Assembly: GCF_030698125.1 (NCBI RefSeq)
Contig: NZ_JAUYNV010000008.1
Span: 1-64,000 of the forward strand
Source: Methyloversatilis sp.
Lineage (GTDB): Bacteria; Pseudomonadota; Gammaproteobacteria; Burkholderiales; Rhodocyclaceae
Direction: 5' to 3'
DNA: 64,000 nt
The translations under genes were made by a program, and so were the position numbers. The notes below the pieces were generated by a model that saw only the letters and a program-made list of their open reading frames with translations, did not search any database and was not told the DNA's origin. Shown here piece by piece: positions 26,776-35,421 of the stretch. Numbering within the stretch: the first letter of the stretch is position 1; each line of letters begins with the position of its first letter.

Positions 26776-27666
26776 TCAGCCCAGTACCTCGAACTGCATC
26801 AGGTCGATGCCCTGTTCCATCGCGCTGTGGCCGAAGCCGATGGTGCCGTGACCGCGCAGGATCATTTCCTCGCGCTTCAGGATGACTTCGTTTTCGCCTT
26901 CGATGCGCAGGAAGGTGCCGTTGGTGCTCTGGTCGATCAGCACGAACTTGTCGCGCCTGCGCTCGATGCGGGCGTGATTGCGCGAGGCGCGCTGATCCTT
27001 GATGACGAACTCGTTGCCCATGTCCCGGCCGAGCGTGAGCGGGCCTTGCGTCGGGTCCAGCGTGCGCTCGATTTCTCGATACTTGACGAACAGGCGCGCC
27101 ATCACGTACAGCGGTGCGGTGCTTGACGCCTTCATCGTGAGGTCGGCGCCTTCCTGCCACAGCACTTCGCACACCCGCACGTCTTCGGCCTTGCCCTTGA
27201 CGGTCAGCGCATCGATTTCGCGCACCGCCGGGGCGAGCGACAGGGTCAGCGACGACAGGGTTTCGGCGGTGGTGATCACCTGACCGGCCTGTGCAAGACC
27301 GGCCATGCGGGCCGCGGTATTGACCGTGTCGCCGAACACGTCGTCGTTTTCCTCGATCGCCGGTCCGTAATGGAAGCCGACGCGGATCGCCAGCTTGACG
27401 CCCGATACCGGCGGCAGGTCGGTGATGCGGTGCTGCATTTCGCAGGCCGCCTGGATGCCTTCGTCGGCACTCGGGAACGTCGTCATGACCTCGTCGCCGA
27501 TGGTCTTGATGACCTTTCCGCCGTGGCTGTCGATCACCCGGCGGATGCGGTTCAGGCAACGTTCGACCGCACGCAGGGCTTCGGCATCCCCGAGCTTTTC
27601 GTACAGCCGGGTACTGCCCGACACGTCAGCGAACAGCACGCAAAGAGATTTTTGTTGGGAGCTCAT
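26776..27666 (-). CDS. Class III adenylate/guanylate cyclase with C-terminal FHA domain
   Basis: A 296-residue cytoplasmic protein. The cyclase domain (residues 1-175) has both metal-binding Asp residues (D14 in FADVSGSTR, D58 in IGDEVMTTF) and the transition-state Asn/Arg in GDTVNTAARMA, so it looks catalytically complete. The FHA domain (about 205-290) shows LTLGRDMGNEFVI, SRNHARI and STNGTFLRI, the phosphothreonine-binding Gly-Arg, Ser-Arg-Asn-His and Asn-Gly pattern. Start MSSQQKSLCVLF is chosen because upstream codons are off-pattern. It converges on the Ser/Thr kinase gene, a natural phospho-donor for its FHA domain (inference). Confidence 0.9.
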   Translation of the reverse strand: MSSQQKSLCVLFADVSGSTRLYEKLGDAEALRAVERCLNRIRRVIDSHGGKVIKTIGDEVMTTFPSADEGIQAACEMQHRITDLPPVSGVKLAIRVGFHYGPAIEENDDVFGDTVNTAARMAGLAQAGQVITTAETLSSLTLSLAPAVREIDALTVKGKAEDVRVCEVLWQEGADLTMKASSTAPLYVMARLFVKYREIERTLDPTQGPLTLGRDMGNEFVIKDQRASRNHARIERRRDKFVLIDQSTNGTFLRIEGENEVILKREEMILRGHGTIGFGHSAMEQGIDLMQFEVLG

Positions 27667-27766
27667 GAGTGGCCGGAGTGGCGAACGACTGTCAATGCAT
27701 TTTACAAATGCGCGCCCGATCTGTCCGGTTTTTGGTCGGCAATCATCCAGATGGCTGCCGCATGCG

Positions 27767-28507
27767 TCACAGATGTGCGCTGCGCCCGCCGTCCACCGCG
27801 ATGATCTGACCGGTGATGTACGGCGCATCTTCGATCAGGAAGCGTACCGTACGCGCGATGTCCTGTGGGCAGCCTTCGCGTTTGAGCAGGGTGTGTTCGA
27901 CGATGCGCGCACGTTCGGTTGCGTCGAACAGCGGGTCATCCGGCCATTGTATCGGTCCCGGCGCCACGCCATTCACCCGGACCTGCGGCGCAAGTTCGAT
28001 CGCCAGCGCCCGGGTCAGCGTGGCCAGCGCGCCTTTCGATGCGCTGTACAGCGCGTAGCCGGCAAGCGGACGTTCGGCGTGGATGTCGGCAATATTGACG
28101 ATGCAGCCGCCGCGCGCCCGCAGTTCGGGCGCGGCGGCCTGGGCCAGGAACAGCGGCGCCTTGAAATTGCTGCCGACCAGGTTGTCCCAGTCCTGAGCGG
28201 TCACGCTGCCCAGCGGCGTCGGGAAGAAGCTCGATGCATTGTTCACCAGCGCGTCGAGCCGGCCCCACAGCGCGGTGGCCGCCGTCACCAGCGGCGGCAG
28301 GCCGTCGGTATCGAGCAGATCGGCCGCCAGCCCGGCGGCGCTGCCGGGGCGCAGTGCATTCAGTGATTCGACCAGCGCATGCGCCTCGCCGGTCGAACGG
28401 TGATGGTGGATCACCACCCGCCAGCCAGCGCCGTGCAGCGTGCGCGCGGTTTGCGCGCCGACCCGACGCGCCGCGCCGGTGATCAAGACTACCCGTTCGT
28501 CGTTCAT
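27767..28507 (-). CDS. Pteridine reductase-like short-chain dehydrogenase
   Basis: A 246-residue SDR. The NADPH motif is TGAARRVG, the Arg-rich variant of TGxxxGxG seen in pteridine reductases (FolM/PTR1). The catalytic Tyr-x-x-x-Lys is YALYSASKGAL, the NNASSFF turn and the PGPIQWPDD loop are also PTR1-like. It probably reduces dihydromonapterin or dihydrofolate. It is divergent from the MidA-like gene. Confidence 0.85.
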   Translation of the reverse strand: MNDERVVLITGAARRVGAQTARTLHGAGWRVVIHHHRSTGEAHALVESLNALRPGSAAGLAADLLDTDGLPPLVTAATALWGRLDALVNNASSFFPTPLGSVTAQDWDNLVGSNFKAPLFLAQAAAPELRARGGCIVNIADIHAERPLAGYALYSASKGALATLTRALAIELAPQVRVNGVAPGPIQWPDDPLFDATERARIVEHTLLKREGCPQDIARTVRFLIEDAPYITGQIIAVDGGRSAHL

Positions 28508-28578
28508 GTCGCCCTGCCCGATTGTGCCGCGCCCGTCAGTTGCCGCATCATGCGCAGCCCGCCCGAATCTTTGCCCAT

Positions 28579-29730
28579 ATGTCCCCGCCCGTGCATCTGC
28601 CCCCTCCCGACGCCGACGCCCTCGACCACAGCGCCCGCCTGCAGGCGCTGATCCGGGCCGAAATCGCCGACAGCGGCTGGATGCCGTTCAGCCGCTACAT
28701 GGCGCTTGCGCTGTACGCGCCCGGCCTCGGCTATTACAGCGGTGCGCTGCAAAAGTTCGGCAGCGGCGGCGATTTCGTTACCGCGCCCGAGCTGTCGCCG
28801 CTGTTCGGGCGCTGTCTGGCGACCCAACTTGCCGAACTGATGCATCTGTCGGCGCCGCACCTGCTGGAAGCAGGCGCCGGCAGCGGCCGGCTCGCCGCCG
28901 ATCTGCTGCGCGAACTCGAGCGCATCGGCCGCGCCCCCGAAAGTTACCGCATCCTTGAACTGTCGGCCGATCTGCGCGAGCGCCAGCGCGCGCTGATCGA
29001 GCGCGAAGTGCCGGCACTGGCCGGGCGTGTCGAATGGCTGGATGGGCTGCCCGAGCGCTTCAGTGGCGTGGTGTTCGGCAACGAACTGCTCGATGCTTTG
29101 CCGGTCGAGCGCATCCGCGCCACGGCGCAGGGCATCGAAGAGACCGGCCTCGTGCTCGACGGCGGCGGGCAGATCGCAGCGGACTGGCGCGCCGCCCCGC
29201 CGGCGCTGGCCGACGCGGTCCGCGCGCTCGGCCTGCCGTCCGGCTACGAGACCGAACTGGGCCTGGCCGGTCGCGCCTGGGTCGCCGAATGGGCGCGGCG
29301 CATCGATCGCGGTGCGTTGCTGCTGATCGACTACGGCTTCCCGCAGGCCGAGTACTACCACCCCGACCGCAGCACCGGCACGCTGATGTGCCACTACCGC
29401 CACCATGCGCACGCCGAGCCGATGTGGATGCCCGGCCTGTGCGACATCACGGCCCATGTCGACTTCACAGCGGTGGCGCAGAGCGCATTCGACGCCGGCC
29501 TGTCGCTCGCCGGCTATACCTCGCAAGCGAGCTTCCTGCTGAACTGCGGCCTGCCTGCGCTGTTGTCGGATGAACCGGAACCGCTGGCTCGCGCGAAGCG
29601 CAACGCGGAAGTGAACCAGCTCACCTCGCCGGCCGAAATGGGCGAGTTGTTCAAGGTGATCTGCATGACGCGCGGCATTGCCGCATCGCTGACCGGCTTC
29701 GCACGCGGCGACCGCAGCCATACGCTCTGA
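28579..29730 (+). CDS. MidA-family SAM-dependent methyltransferase
   Basis: A 383-residue protein of the DUF185/MidA (NDUFAF7) family. Landmarks are GWMPFSRYMALALYAPGLGYYSG, GDFVTAPELSPLFGRCLA, the SAM loop EAGAGSGRLAADLL, GNELLDALPVERI and IDYGFPQAEYYHPDRSTGTL. The mitochondrial homologue dimethylates an arginine of complex I subunit NDUFS2; the bacterial target is unproven. The gene end abuts pbpC, transcribed the other way. Confidence 0.88.
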   Translation: MSPPVHLPPPDADALDHSARLQALIRAEIADSGWMPFSRYMALALYAPGLGYYSGALQKFGSGGDFVTAPELSPLFGRCLATQLAELMHLSAPHLLEAGAGSGRLAADLLRELERIGRAPESYRILELSADLRERQRALIEREVPALAGRVEWLDGLPERFSGVVFGNELLDALPVERIRATAQGIEETGLVLDGGGQIAADWRAAPPALADAVRALGLPSGYETELGLAGRAWVAEWARRIDRGALLLIDYGFPQAEYYHPDRSTGTLMCHYRHHAHAEPMWMPGLCDITAHVDFTAVAQSAFDAGLSLAGYTSQASFLLNCGLPALLSDEPEPLARAKRNAEVNQLTSPAEMGELFKVICMTRGIAASLTGFARGDRSHTL

Positions 29731-31782
29731 TCAGGGCAGTGCGGGCGCTGCGGCGGACTCGTCCAGCCGCACCTCGAATTCCATCGATTCGACCTGCAGG
29801 CCGGCGGCGTCGAGCAGCGCCAGCCGATGCCGGCCGGGGCGCGGGCTCCACAGCGCCCGGCCTTCAACTGCCGGCAGGTGTTCGCCATTGATCAGCCAGA
29901 CCAGCCCGGGCAGCGGCGGGCGCGCCTCGAACAGCACGGTCTGGCGGCTGGCCGGCAGCGCAGCACTGACCAGCTTCACGCCGCTGACTGGCAGCACGAT
30001 GCGCGGTCGGCCGGCCACATCGCGCACGGCGGCATCGACGAAAGCCTGCTGGGTGCCGGGCAGGAAGTACTCGTCGCGGGACGCTTCGATCGCCGGCTCG
30101 AACTGCACGCGTACCCGCTCCACGCCCGGTGGCGCGGCCGGGCGTTCGGGCGGTGGCTCGAATGAAGGCGCGTCCAGCGTGTCGATCAGCGCCAGCCAGG
30201 TGGCGGCGACCGGGCGTGGTGCGCGCAGCGCCACCGTGTAGTGGCGTGTGAATCCGACCGACCACCAGACCGAACGGTCGGCGGATCGGCCATTCATCAA
30301 TGCCGCCCAAGGCCGTGGCGTCGCTTCGCCTTCGGTTGGACGCACCGTCAGCAGGTCGCCGACGATCCAGGCCGTGGCCGGCGACCACAGTCGTTGCGCC
30401 GGAGACGCGGGAAGCGCCTCGGCCGCAGTGACCGGTTCGAGCCGCCAGGGGCTCCACAGGCCGGCGCTGGCAAAGGTGCGGTAGGCGTTCGCCAGCTCGA
30501 TCAGACTGGCGCGTGCGCCGCCCTTCGACACGGCCGCCAGGCCGTGCGCCTGCAGGGTGGCCTCCAGCGCGTCGTCACCGATCAGCGCGCGCACGCGCAG
30601 TGCAGGAATGTCGGCGCCGAGGCCCAGTGCGCTGCGCACGCTGACGGCGCCGCGCGGCTCGCCATCGGGCGCGCCGGGCGGCAGGGGCAGCGTGACGAAG
30701 GCCGGGCCGTCGTCGAGCACCGAAGCCGCTGTCAGCCAGCGCTGTTCGATCGCCATGCCATACATAAAGGGCTGCAATGCGCTGCCGGCCGTCTGACGCT
30801 GCAGCACGGTGTCGGCAGTGTCCGGCCCGCCGCCCCAGACACGCACCTCACCGGTCAGGTTGTCGAGCACCACCACGGAGGTGTCGTCGCGGTTGGCGCC
30901 CAGCGCCTGCAGGGCGCGTCGCTGCAGGCGGGCGTCCAGCGTGGTCGGGCGCTGCTCGCCGGGTTCGCGCAGCAGCCGCCGCGCCAGCGCGGTGGCGTCC
31001 TGCCAGCGCGGTTCGATGTGGTAGCGCTTTGACAGCACGCCGTCGGCACGCGTCCGGATATCGCGGCAGTCCGGCGCCGGATCAAGTCGCCTGGCCACCG
31101 CGCAGGCACGCATCGCCACCTTGTTGGCTGAAGCGTTCGGGCCGCGCAGCAGCGCGGCCAGCAGCACCGCCTCGACCGCATCGACCGCGTCCGGATCCTT
31201 GCCGAACAGGCCGCGCGAGGCGGCGCCGATGCCGCGCAGTTCGCTGCGGAACGGTGCCAGGTTGAAATACGCTTCGAGGATCTGTGCCTTGTTCCAGCGT
31301 CGTTCGATCTGGCGCGCTGCGGCCGCCTGATCCCACTTCTGGCCGACGCTGCGGCGCGTGCCCTGCAGGCGCAGCGCCGGATCGATCAGGCCGGCCAGCT
31401 GCATGGTCAGGGTCGACGCGCCGCGCGGCCGGCGGCCTTCGAGCGCGCGCCAAAGGTTGTCCCAGGTGGCCCCGGCCAGCGCCTGCCAGTCCACGCCGTC
31501 ATGCTGCAGAAAACGCTTGTCCTCGGCCACCAGCAGCGCGCGCACCAGGGGCTGCGACAACGCACGGGCGCTGACCCAGTCGAGCCGCCGTTCGTCGAAG
31601 TCGACCCGCACCTCGGCCAGCGGCTCACCGTGACGGTCGAGCAGACGCGCTTCCGACGAGCGCCAGGCGTTGCGCACGGTGTCGAAGTCGGGTGCCAGTG
31701 CGTGTGCGGCCGTGCCGGCCAGCAGGCAGACGGCACACAGCACGCACCGCACTGCATCGCGGCCCGACGTCGGCTGGCTCAA
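29731..31782 (-). CDS. pbpC: Penicillin-binding protein 1C-like, transpeptidase motifs lost
   Basis: A 683-residue protein if translation starts at the TTG overlapping the queD stop; GTG codons at 31752 or 31743 are alternatives. A signal/anchor (VRCVLCAVCLLAGTAAHALA) leads to the glycosyltransferase domain with VAEDKRFLQHDGVDW and RPRGASTLTMQLAGLIDP, which look intact. The transpeptidase domain lacks its key residues: SxxK reads GSALQPF (Ser334, Gln337), the SxN motif reads GAD and KTG reads MNGRS. A BiPBP C-terminal domain closes it (WLINGEHLPAVEG). It probably makes glycan strands and does not cross-link. It is in an operon with queD and, upstream, queE. Confidence 0.85.
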   Translation of the reverse strand: MSQPTSGRDAVRCVLCAVCLLAGTAAHALAPDFDTVRNAWRSSEARLLDRHGEPLAEVRVDFDERRLDWVSARALSQPLVRALLVAEDKRFLQHDGVDWQALAGATWDNLWRALEGRRPRGASTLTMQLAGLIDPALRLQGTRRSVGQKWDQAAAARQIERRWNKAQILEAYFNLAPFRSELRGIGAASRGLFGKDPDAVDAVEAVLLAALLRGPNASANKVAMRACAVARRLDPAPDCRDIRTRADGVLSKRYHIEPRWQDATALARRLLREPGEQRPTTLDARLQRRALQALGANRDDTSVVVLDNLTGEVRVWGGGPDTADTVLQRQTAGSALQPFMYGMAIEQRWLTAASVLDDGPAFVTLPLPPGAPDGEPRGAVSVRSALGLGADIPALRVRALIGDDALEATLQAHGLAAVSKGGARASLIELANAYRTFASAGLWSPWRLEPVTAAEALPASPAQRLWSPATAWIVGDLLTVRPTEGEATPRPWAALMNGRSADRSVWWSVGFTRHYTVALRAPRPVAATWLALIDTLDAPSFEPPPERPAAPPGVERVRVQFEPAIEASRDEYFLPGTQQAFVDAAVRDVAGRPRIVLPVSGVKLVSAALPASRQTVLFEARPPLPGLVWLINGEHLPAVEGRALWSPRPGRHRLALLDAAGLQVESMEFEVRLDESAAAPALP

Positions 31783-32144
31783 GCCGCGCACAGCGCGCAC
31801 TTGTCGCCCGAGGCCTGACGTTCCACCGTGACGCGTGCCAGTTGCGGTAGTTGCGGTGCCAGCTCGCGCCAGATGAACTGGCACAGGTTTTCCAGCGTGG
31901 CCGGGCCGAGGCCGGCCACCTCATCGAGGAAGCGGTGGTCGAGCGCGTCGCGCACGCCGGCCAGCGCGGCGCGCAGCAGCGCCAGATCGACCAGCATGCC
32001 GCTGACCGGGTCGGGCTCGCCGCGCAGCATCACTTCGGCGTGATAGGTGTGGCCGTGGATGCGCAGGCTGCTGTCGGTATCGACCTTGCGGCGCAGGGTG
32101 TGTGCGGCTTCGAAGTAGAAGCGCTGACTGAGTTCGACGACCAT
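31779..32144 (-). CDS. queD: 6-carboxytetrahydropterin synthase-like protein (QueD family)
   Basis: A 121-residue protein with the start MVVELSQRF; an ATG 19 codons upstream is less likely. Zinc ligands are H15 (FEAAHTL), H30 and H32 (RIHGHTYH). TLENLCQFIW and DHRFLDE are typical of the family. The residue at the position of the catalytic Cys27 of E. coli QueD (KCGRLHGH) is Ser26 here (SSLRIHGH). Its neighbour queE argues for a queuosine role, but the missing Cys leaves activity open. A pair of C-terminal Cys (CALC) is extra. Confidence 0.82.
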   Translation of the reverse strand: MVVELSQRFYFEAAHTLRRKVDTDSSLRIHGHTYHAEVMLRGEPDPVSGMLVDLALLRAALAGVRDALDHRFLDEVAGLGPATLENLCQFIWRELAPQLPQLARVTVERQASGDKCALCAA

Positions 32145-32241
32145 CTTTGAAAGGTGAGGGAAATCAGGATTGAAGGAAAACGCGGGGCATGGATTCACCA
32201 CAGGACGCTACGCAAGCGGACGGCCGTGGCGACGGCGTCGA

Positions 32242-32874
32242 TCAGCGGATGCCCAGCGCCTTGTGCGTCTGGTGACTGAGCCGCCAGCGCGGATGGCGCA
32301 TGCACCAGTCGATCGCCCAGCGGCGGTTGTCGGCTGCTGCCGCATTGTCCATTGGCTGCACCAGCAAGTGCCGGAAATCCCAGCTTTCCATCGCCGCAAG
32401 ATCCAGCCCCGGCTGCGGCACGACCACTTTCAGTTCGTGGCCATGACGCTGCACCACGTCGTTGCCGGCTTTCGGGCTGACGCAGATCCAGTCGATGCCG
32501 TCCGGTGCGGCCAGCGTGCCATTGGTTTCGACCGCGACTTCGAAGTCGCGCGCGTGCAGTGCGTCGATCAGTGCGGCGTCGAGCTGCAGCAGCGGTTCGC
32601 CCCCGGTCAGCACGACCAGACGCGGGCCGCCGGCGCCGGCCCAGCAGCCGGCGATCGCGTCGGCCAGCGTGTCGGCCTGCTCGTGACGGCCACCCAGCGT
32701 GCCGTCGGTGCCGACGAAATCGGTATCGCAGAAGCGGCACTGCGCGCTGGCGCGGTCCGCCTCGCGGCCGCTCCACAGATTGCAGCCGGCAAAGCGGCAG
32801 AACACCGCGGCCCGGCCGGCGTTCAGCCCTTCGCCCTGCAGCGTGTAGAAGATTTCCTTGACCTGATACGTCAC
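32242..32874 (-). CDS. queE: 7-carboxy-7-deazaguanine synthase
   Basis: A 210-residue radical SAM enzyme converting 6-carboxytetrahydropterin to 7-carboxy-7-deazaguanine for queuosine. It has the QueE opening IFYTLQGEGLNAGRAAVFCR, cluster cysteines at about residues 26, 31, 46 and 49 (GCNLW and CRFCDTDF), and the SAM-binding VVLTGGEPLLQLD. The C-terminal helix RRWAIDWCMRHPRWRLSHQT is usual. It is 97 nt ahead of queD on the same strand. Confidence 0.94.
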   Translation of the reverse strand: MTYQVKEIFYTLQGEGLNAGRAAVFCRFAGCNLWSGREADRASAQCRFCDTDFVGTDGTLGGRHEQADTLADAIAGCWAGAGGPRLVVLTGGEPLLQLDAALIDALHARDFEVAVETNGTLAAPDGIDWICVSPKAGNDVVQRHGHELKVVVPQPGLDLAAMESWDFRHLLVQPMDNAAAADNRRWAIDWCMRHPRWRLSHQTHKALGIR

Positions 32875-32960
32875 GGCGAGCGCAGTTGCGGCGGGAAACG
32901 CGCTAGGGTAGGGGTTGCCGACCCCGAATTCAAGGTTGGGCCCTCAATCAACGAGACGCG

Positions 32961-33998
32961 ATGACCGATTCACATACCGAGCTTCAGCCGGATTCCCAGC
33001 CCGAGCTTCAACCTTACGCGGGGCTCACACCCGAAGCCGTGCTCGACGCGCTGGAAGCCGCCGGTTATGCGGTCGATGGCCGGCTGCTGGCCCTGAACAG
33101 TTTCGAAAACCGTGTCTATCAGGTCGGCGTCGATGACGGCGCGCCGATGATCGCCAAGTTCTACCGCCCGTCGCGCTGGACCGACGCCGCCATCCTGGAA
33201 GAACACGCCTTCTGCCTTGAGCTGGCGGCGCGCGAAATTCCGGTTGTTGCGCCGCTCGAATTGCCGTGCGGCAGCACGCTGATGACGCACGCCGGCTATC
33301 GCTTTGCGGTGTTTCCGCGCCGCGGCGGGCGGGCGCCCGAATTCGACCGCGCCGACACGCTGGAATGGATCGGCCGCTTCATGGGCCGCATCCATGCGCT
33401 CGGCGCGGTGCAGCCGTATGTGCACCGGCCGTCGCTCGACATCGCCAGTTTCGGCGAAGAACCGGCCGCCTTCGTGCTTGAGCACCACTTCGTGCCGCCG
33501 GAGCTGGAAAGTGTCTATCGCGGCATCACCGCGCAGGCGCTCGATGGCGTGCGTGCCGCGTTCGAGCGCGGCGGCGTCATCCGGCGCATCCGCACGCACG
33601 GTGATTGCCACATCGGCAACATGCTCTGGGTGGAGGGGCAGGGGCCGCACTTCGTCGATTTCGACGACAGCCGCATGGCGCCGGCCGTCCAGGACCTGTG
33701 GATGCTGCTGTCCGGCGAGCGGGCGGATCGCGCCGAACAGCTCGGCAAGGTGCTGGCCGGGTACGAGGAATTCTGCGAATTCGACCCGCGTGAGCTGCAG
33801 CTGATCGAGGCGCTGCGCACCCTGCGCCTGATCCACCACAGCGGCTGGATCGCCCGCCGCTGGCAGGATCCGGCCTTCCCGACCGCCTTTCCGTGGTTCG
33901 ACACGCCGCGCTACTGGGAGGCGCGCATCCTCGAACTGCGCGAACAGGTCGCCGCGATGGAAGAACCCGCGCTGTGGCTCGAGCAGGCGATGCGCTGA
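32961..33998 (+). CDS. srkA: Stress response kinase A (YihE/RdoA)
   Basis: A 345-residue aminoglycoside-phosphotransferase-fold Ser/Thr kinase. The catalytic loop is RTHGDCHIGNMLW and the metal Asp lies in FVDFDDSRMAP. NSFENRVYQVG and AKFYRPSRWTDAAILEEHAF are hallmark segments. In E. coli it counters MazEF-linked death and is Cpx-controlled. No dsbA neighbour is seen here, unlike E. coli. It is alone on the plus strand between divergent queE and the convergent glycosidase. Confidence 0.93.
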   Translation: MTDSHTELQPDSQPELQPYAGLTPEAVLDALEAAGYAVDGRLLALNSFENRVYQVGVDDGAPMIAKFYRPSRWTDAAILEEHAFCLELAAREIPVVAPLELPCGSTLMTHAGYRFAVFPRRGGRAPEFDRADTLEWIGRFMGRIHALGAVQPYVHRPSLDIASFGEEPAAFVLEHHFVPPELESVYRGITAQALDGVRAAFERGGVIRRIRTHGDCHIGNMLWVEGQGPHFVDFDDSRMAPAVQDLWMLLSGERADRAEQLGKVLAGYEEFCEFDPRELQLIEALRTLRLIHHSGWIARRWQDPAFPTAFPWFDTPRYWEARILELREQVAAMEEPALWLEQAMR

Positions 33999-34098
33999 GC
34001 GCTATCGCGGGGCGGATTGCCAGAGCGGGCGTTGGGAATGGCCCTGCAGGCGCAGCCGTATCAGACCTCCGCCCCCGTAAGCCGAGCGTCAACAGCCG

Positions 34099-35337
34099 CT
34101 ACTCCCTTACGCCGTTCGCCTGGCGCACAAGGAACGGCAGGTTCGCGGTCGCGGCCTTGCCCAGCCGGTCGCGTACGGTGATGAACAGCCGGTAGGCGCC
34201 GGGTGCAGCCGGGGCGGTGAAGCGGACGCCCTGTGCATCGGCCTGCTGCAACGCGACGTCGATGCGCGGCGGCACGGCTTCGTGATCGCCGCCGACGCGC
34301 AGGTGGATCGCTTCTGCGCGCACTTCCCACACCGTGGTCAGTGGTGCGCCGTCGAAGGATGCGGCGTCCACGCCGGCCGACATGGTTTGTCCGGGCGAGA
34401 ACTCGTCGGCCGCGATGCCGATGCCGCGGATCAGCGGTGCGGCCTGCTTCACCGGCCGGCCCCAGGCGGCAGACAGCGCGTCGGTCATTGCAGTCGGGCT
34501 GCCGTCGGCCAGCAGCAGGCCGTGCCAGGTGCCGGTCTGTTCCTGCTTCGCCCCCCACAGGAACGGAAAGACGCCCGCAACCTGCGGCTGGGCGGCCAGA
34601 AACCCCAGCGCCTCGCGAAAGAAATCGGCCTTCTGGCTGCTGGTCAGTTCGACCGGCGCGCCCCAGGGCTTGCGCCCCGCCTGCCACTGGCCCAGCGGTC
34701 CCAGTTCGGTCACCACGACCGGCTTCACGATGCCCAGGCGGCGCAGCCGTTCGGGCAGCTGGAACACCGAGCCGCCGTACAGGTTGAGCCCGAGCAGATC
34801 GACCGAGGCGCAACAGCGGGCGAGCGGTGCGAGCCAGTCGTCGCTGTTGTCCGCGACCACCATCAGCGTCGGGTGGTCGGGGTCGAGCGACTTCACGATG
34901 CCGGCCAGCCGGTTCACCTCCTGCCAGATCGGCTTCGGATCGGCGACCCCGGTTTCCACCTCGTTGCCGACGCCCCAGGCCAGCAGCGCCGGATGGGTGC
35001 GATACCGGGTGACGAAGCGGCGCACCGACTGTTCCTGCGCGCGCACCGCCGCCGGGTCATCAAGCCGGAAGCCGTGGCGCGGGTGGTCAAGCCACAGCCC
35101 CATGACCACCTTCATGCCCAGCCGGTGTGCCGCGTCCAGCACCCAGACGTCGGATTCGCGATACACCCGCACCACCTTGGCGCCAGCTTGCGCGAGCTTT
35201 TCCAGCGCCGCGCGGTCGCCTTCGAAGGCGGCGCCCTGCCAGGTCGGCGCAGCCGCCCACGCCGGTGCGCCCGCACACACCAGCAGCAGCAGGCGGCGGG
35301 CCATGCGAAAGAAGGTATTCAAGGTCATGCCGGGCAC
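34099..35337 (-). CDS. Secreted glycoside hydrolase-like (beta/alpha)8 protein
   Basis: A 412-residue protein with a signal peptide ([17 protein letters not shown]). The catalytic part is a TIM barrel of GH clan A: acid/base E126 in [11 protein letters not shown] and nucleophile E211 in [10 protein letters not shown]. Features such as [20 protein letters not shown] and PDHPTLMVV point to a GH2/GH5-like core. A C-terminal beta domain (residues 310-410) follows. The substrate cannot be read. An in-frame ATG at 35328 is an equally good start. Confidence 0.8.
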   Translation of the reverse strand: MPGMTLNTFFRMARRLLLLVCAGAPAWAAAPTWQGAAFEGDRAALEKLAQAGAKVVRVYRESDVWVLDAAHRLGMKVVMGLWLDHPRHGFRLDDPAAVRAQEQSVRRFVTRYRTHPALLAWGVGNEVETGVADPKPIWQEVNRLAGIVKSLDPDHPTLMVVADNSDDWLAPLARCCASVDLLGLNLYGGSVFQLPERLRRLGIVKPVVVTELGPLGQWQAGRKPWGAPVELTSSQKADFFREALGFLAAQPQVAGVFPFLWGAKQEQTGTWHGLLLADGSPTAMTDALSAAWGRPVKQAAPLIRGIGIAADEFSPGQTMSAGVDAASFDGAPLTTVWEVRAEAIHLRVGGDHEAVPPRIDVALQQADAQGVRFTAPAAPGAYRLFITVRDRLGKAATANLPFLVRQANGVRE

Positions 35338-35421
35338 CGGGAAGTCCTGATCAGCCCGCCGCGAGGTGCAGCGGACACCGGTGAGAGCCCTGGCCGCGTA
35401 TCGCGTTCCCGGGCGGCGCGG

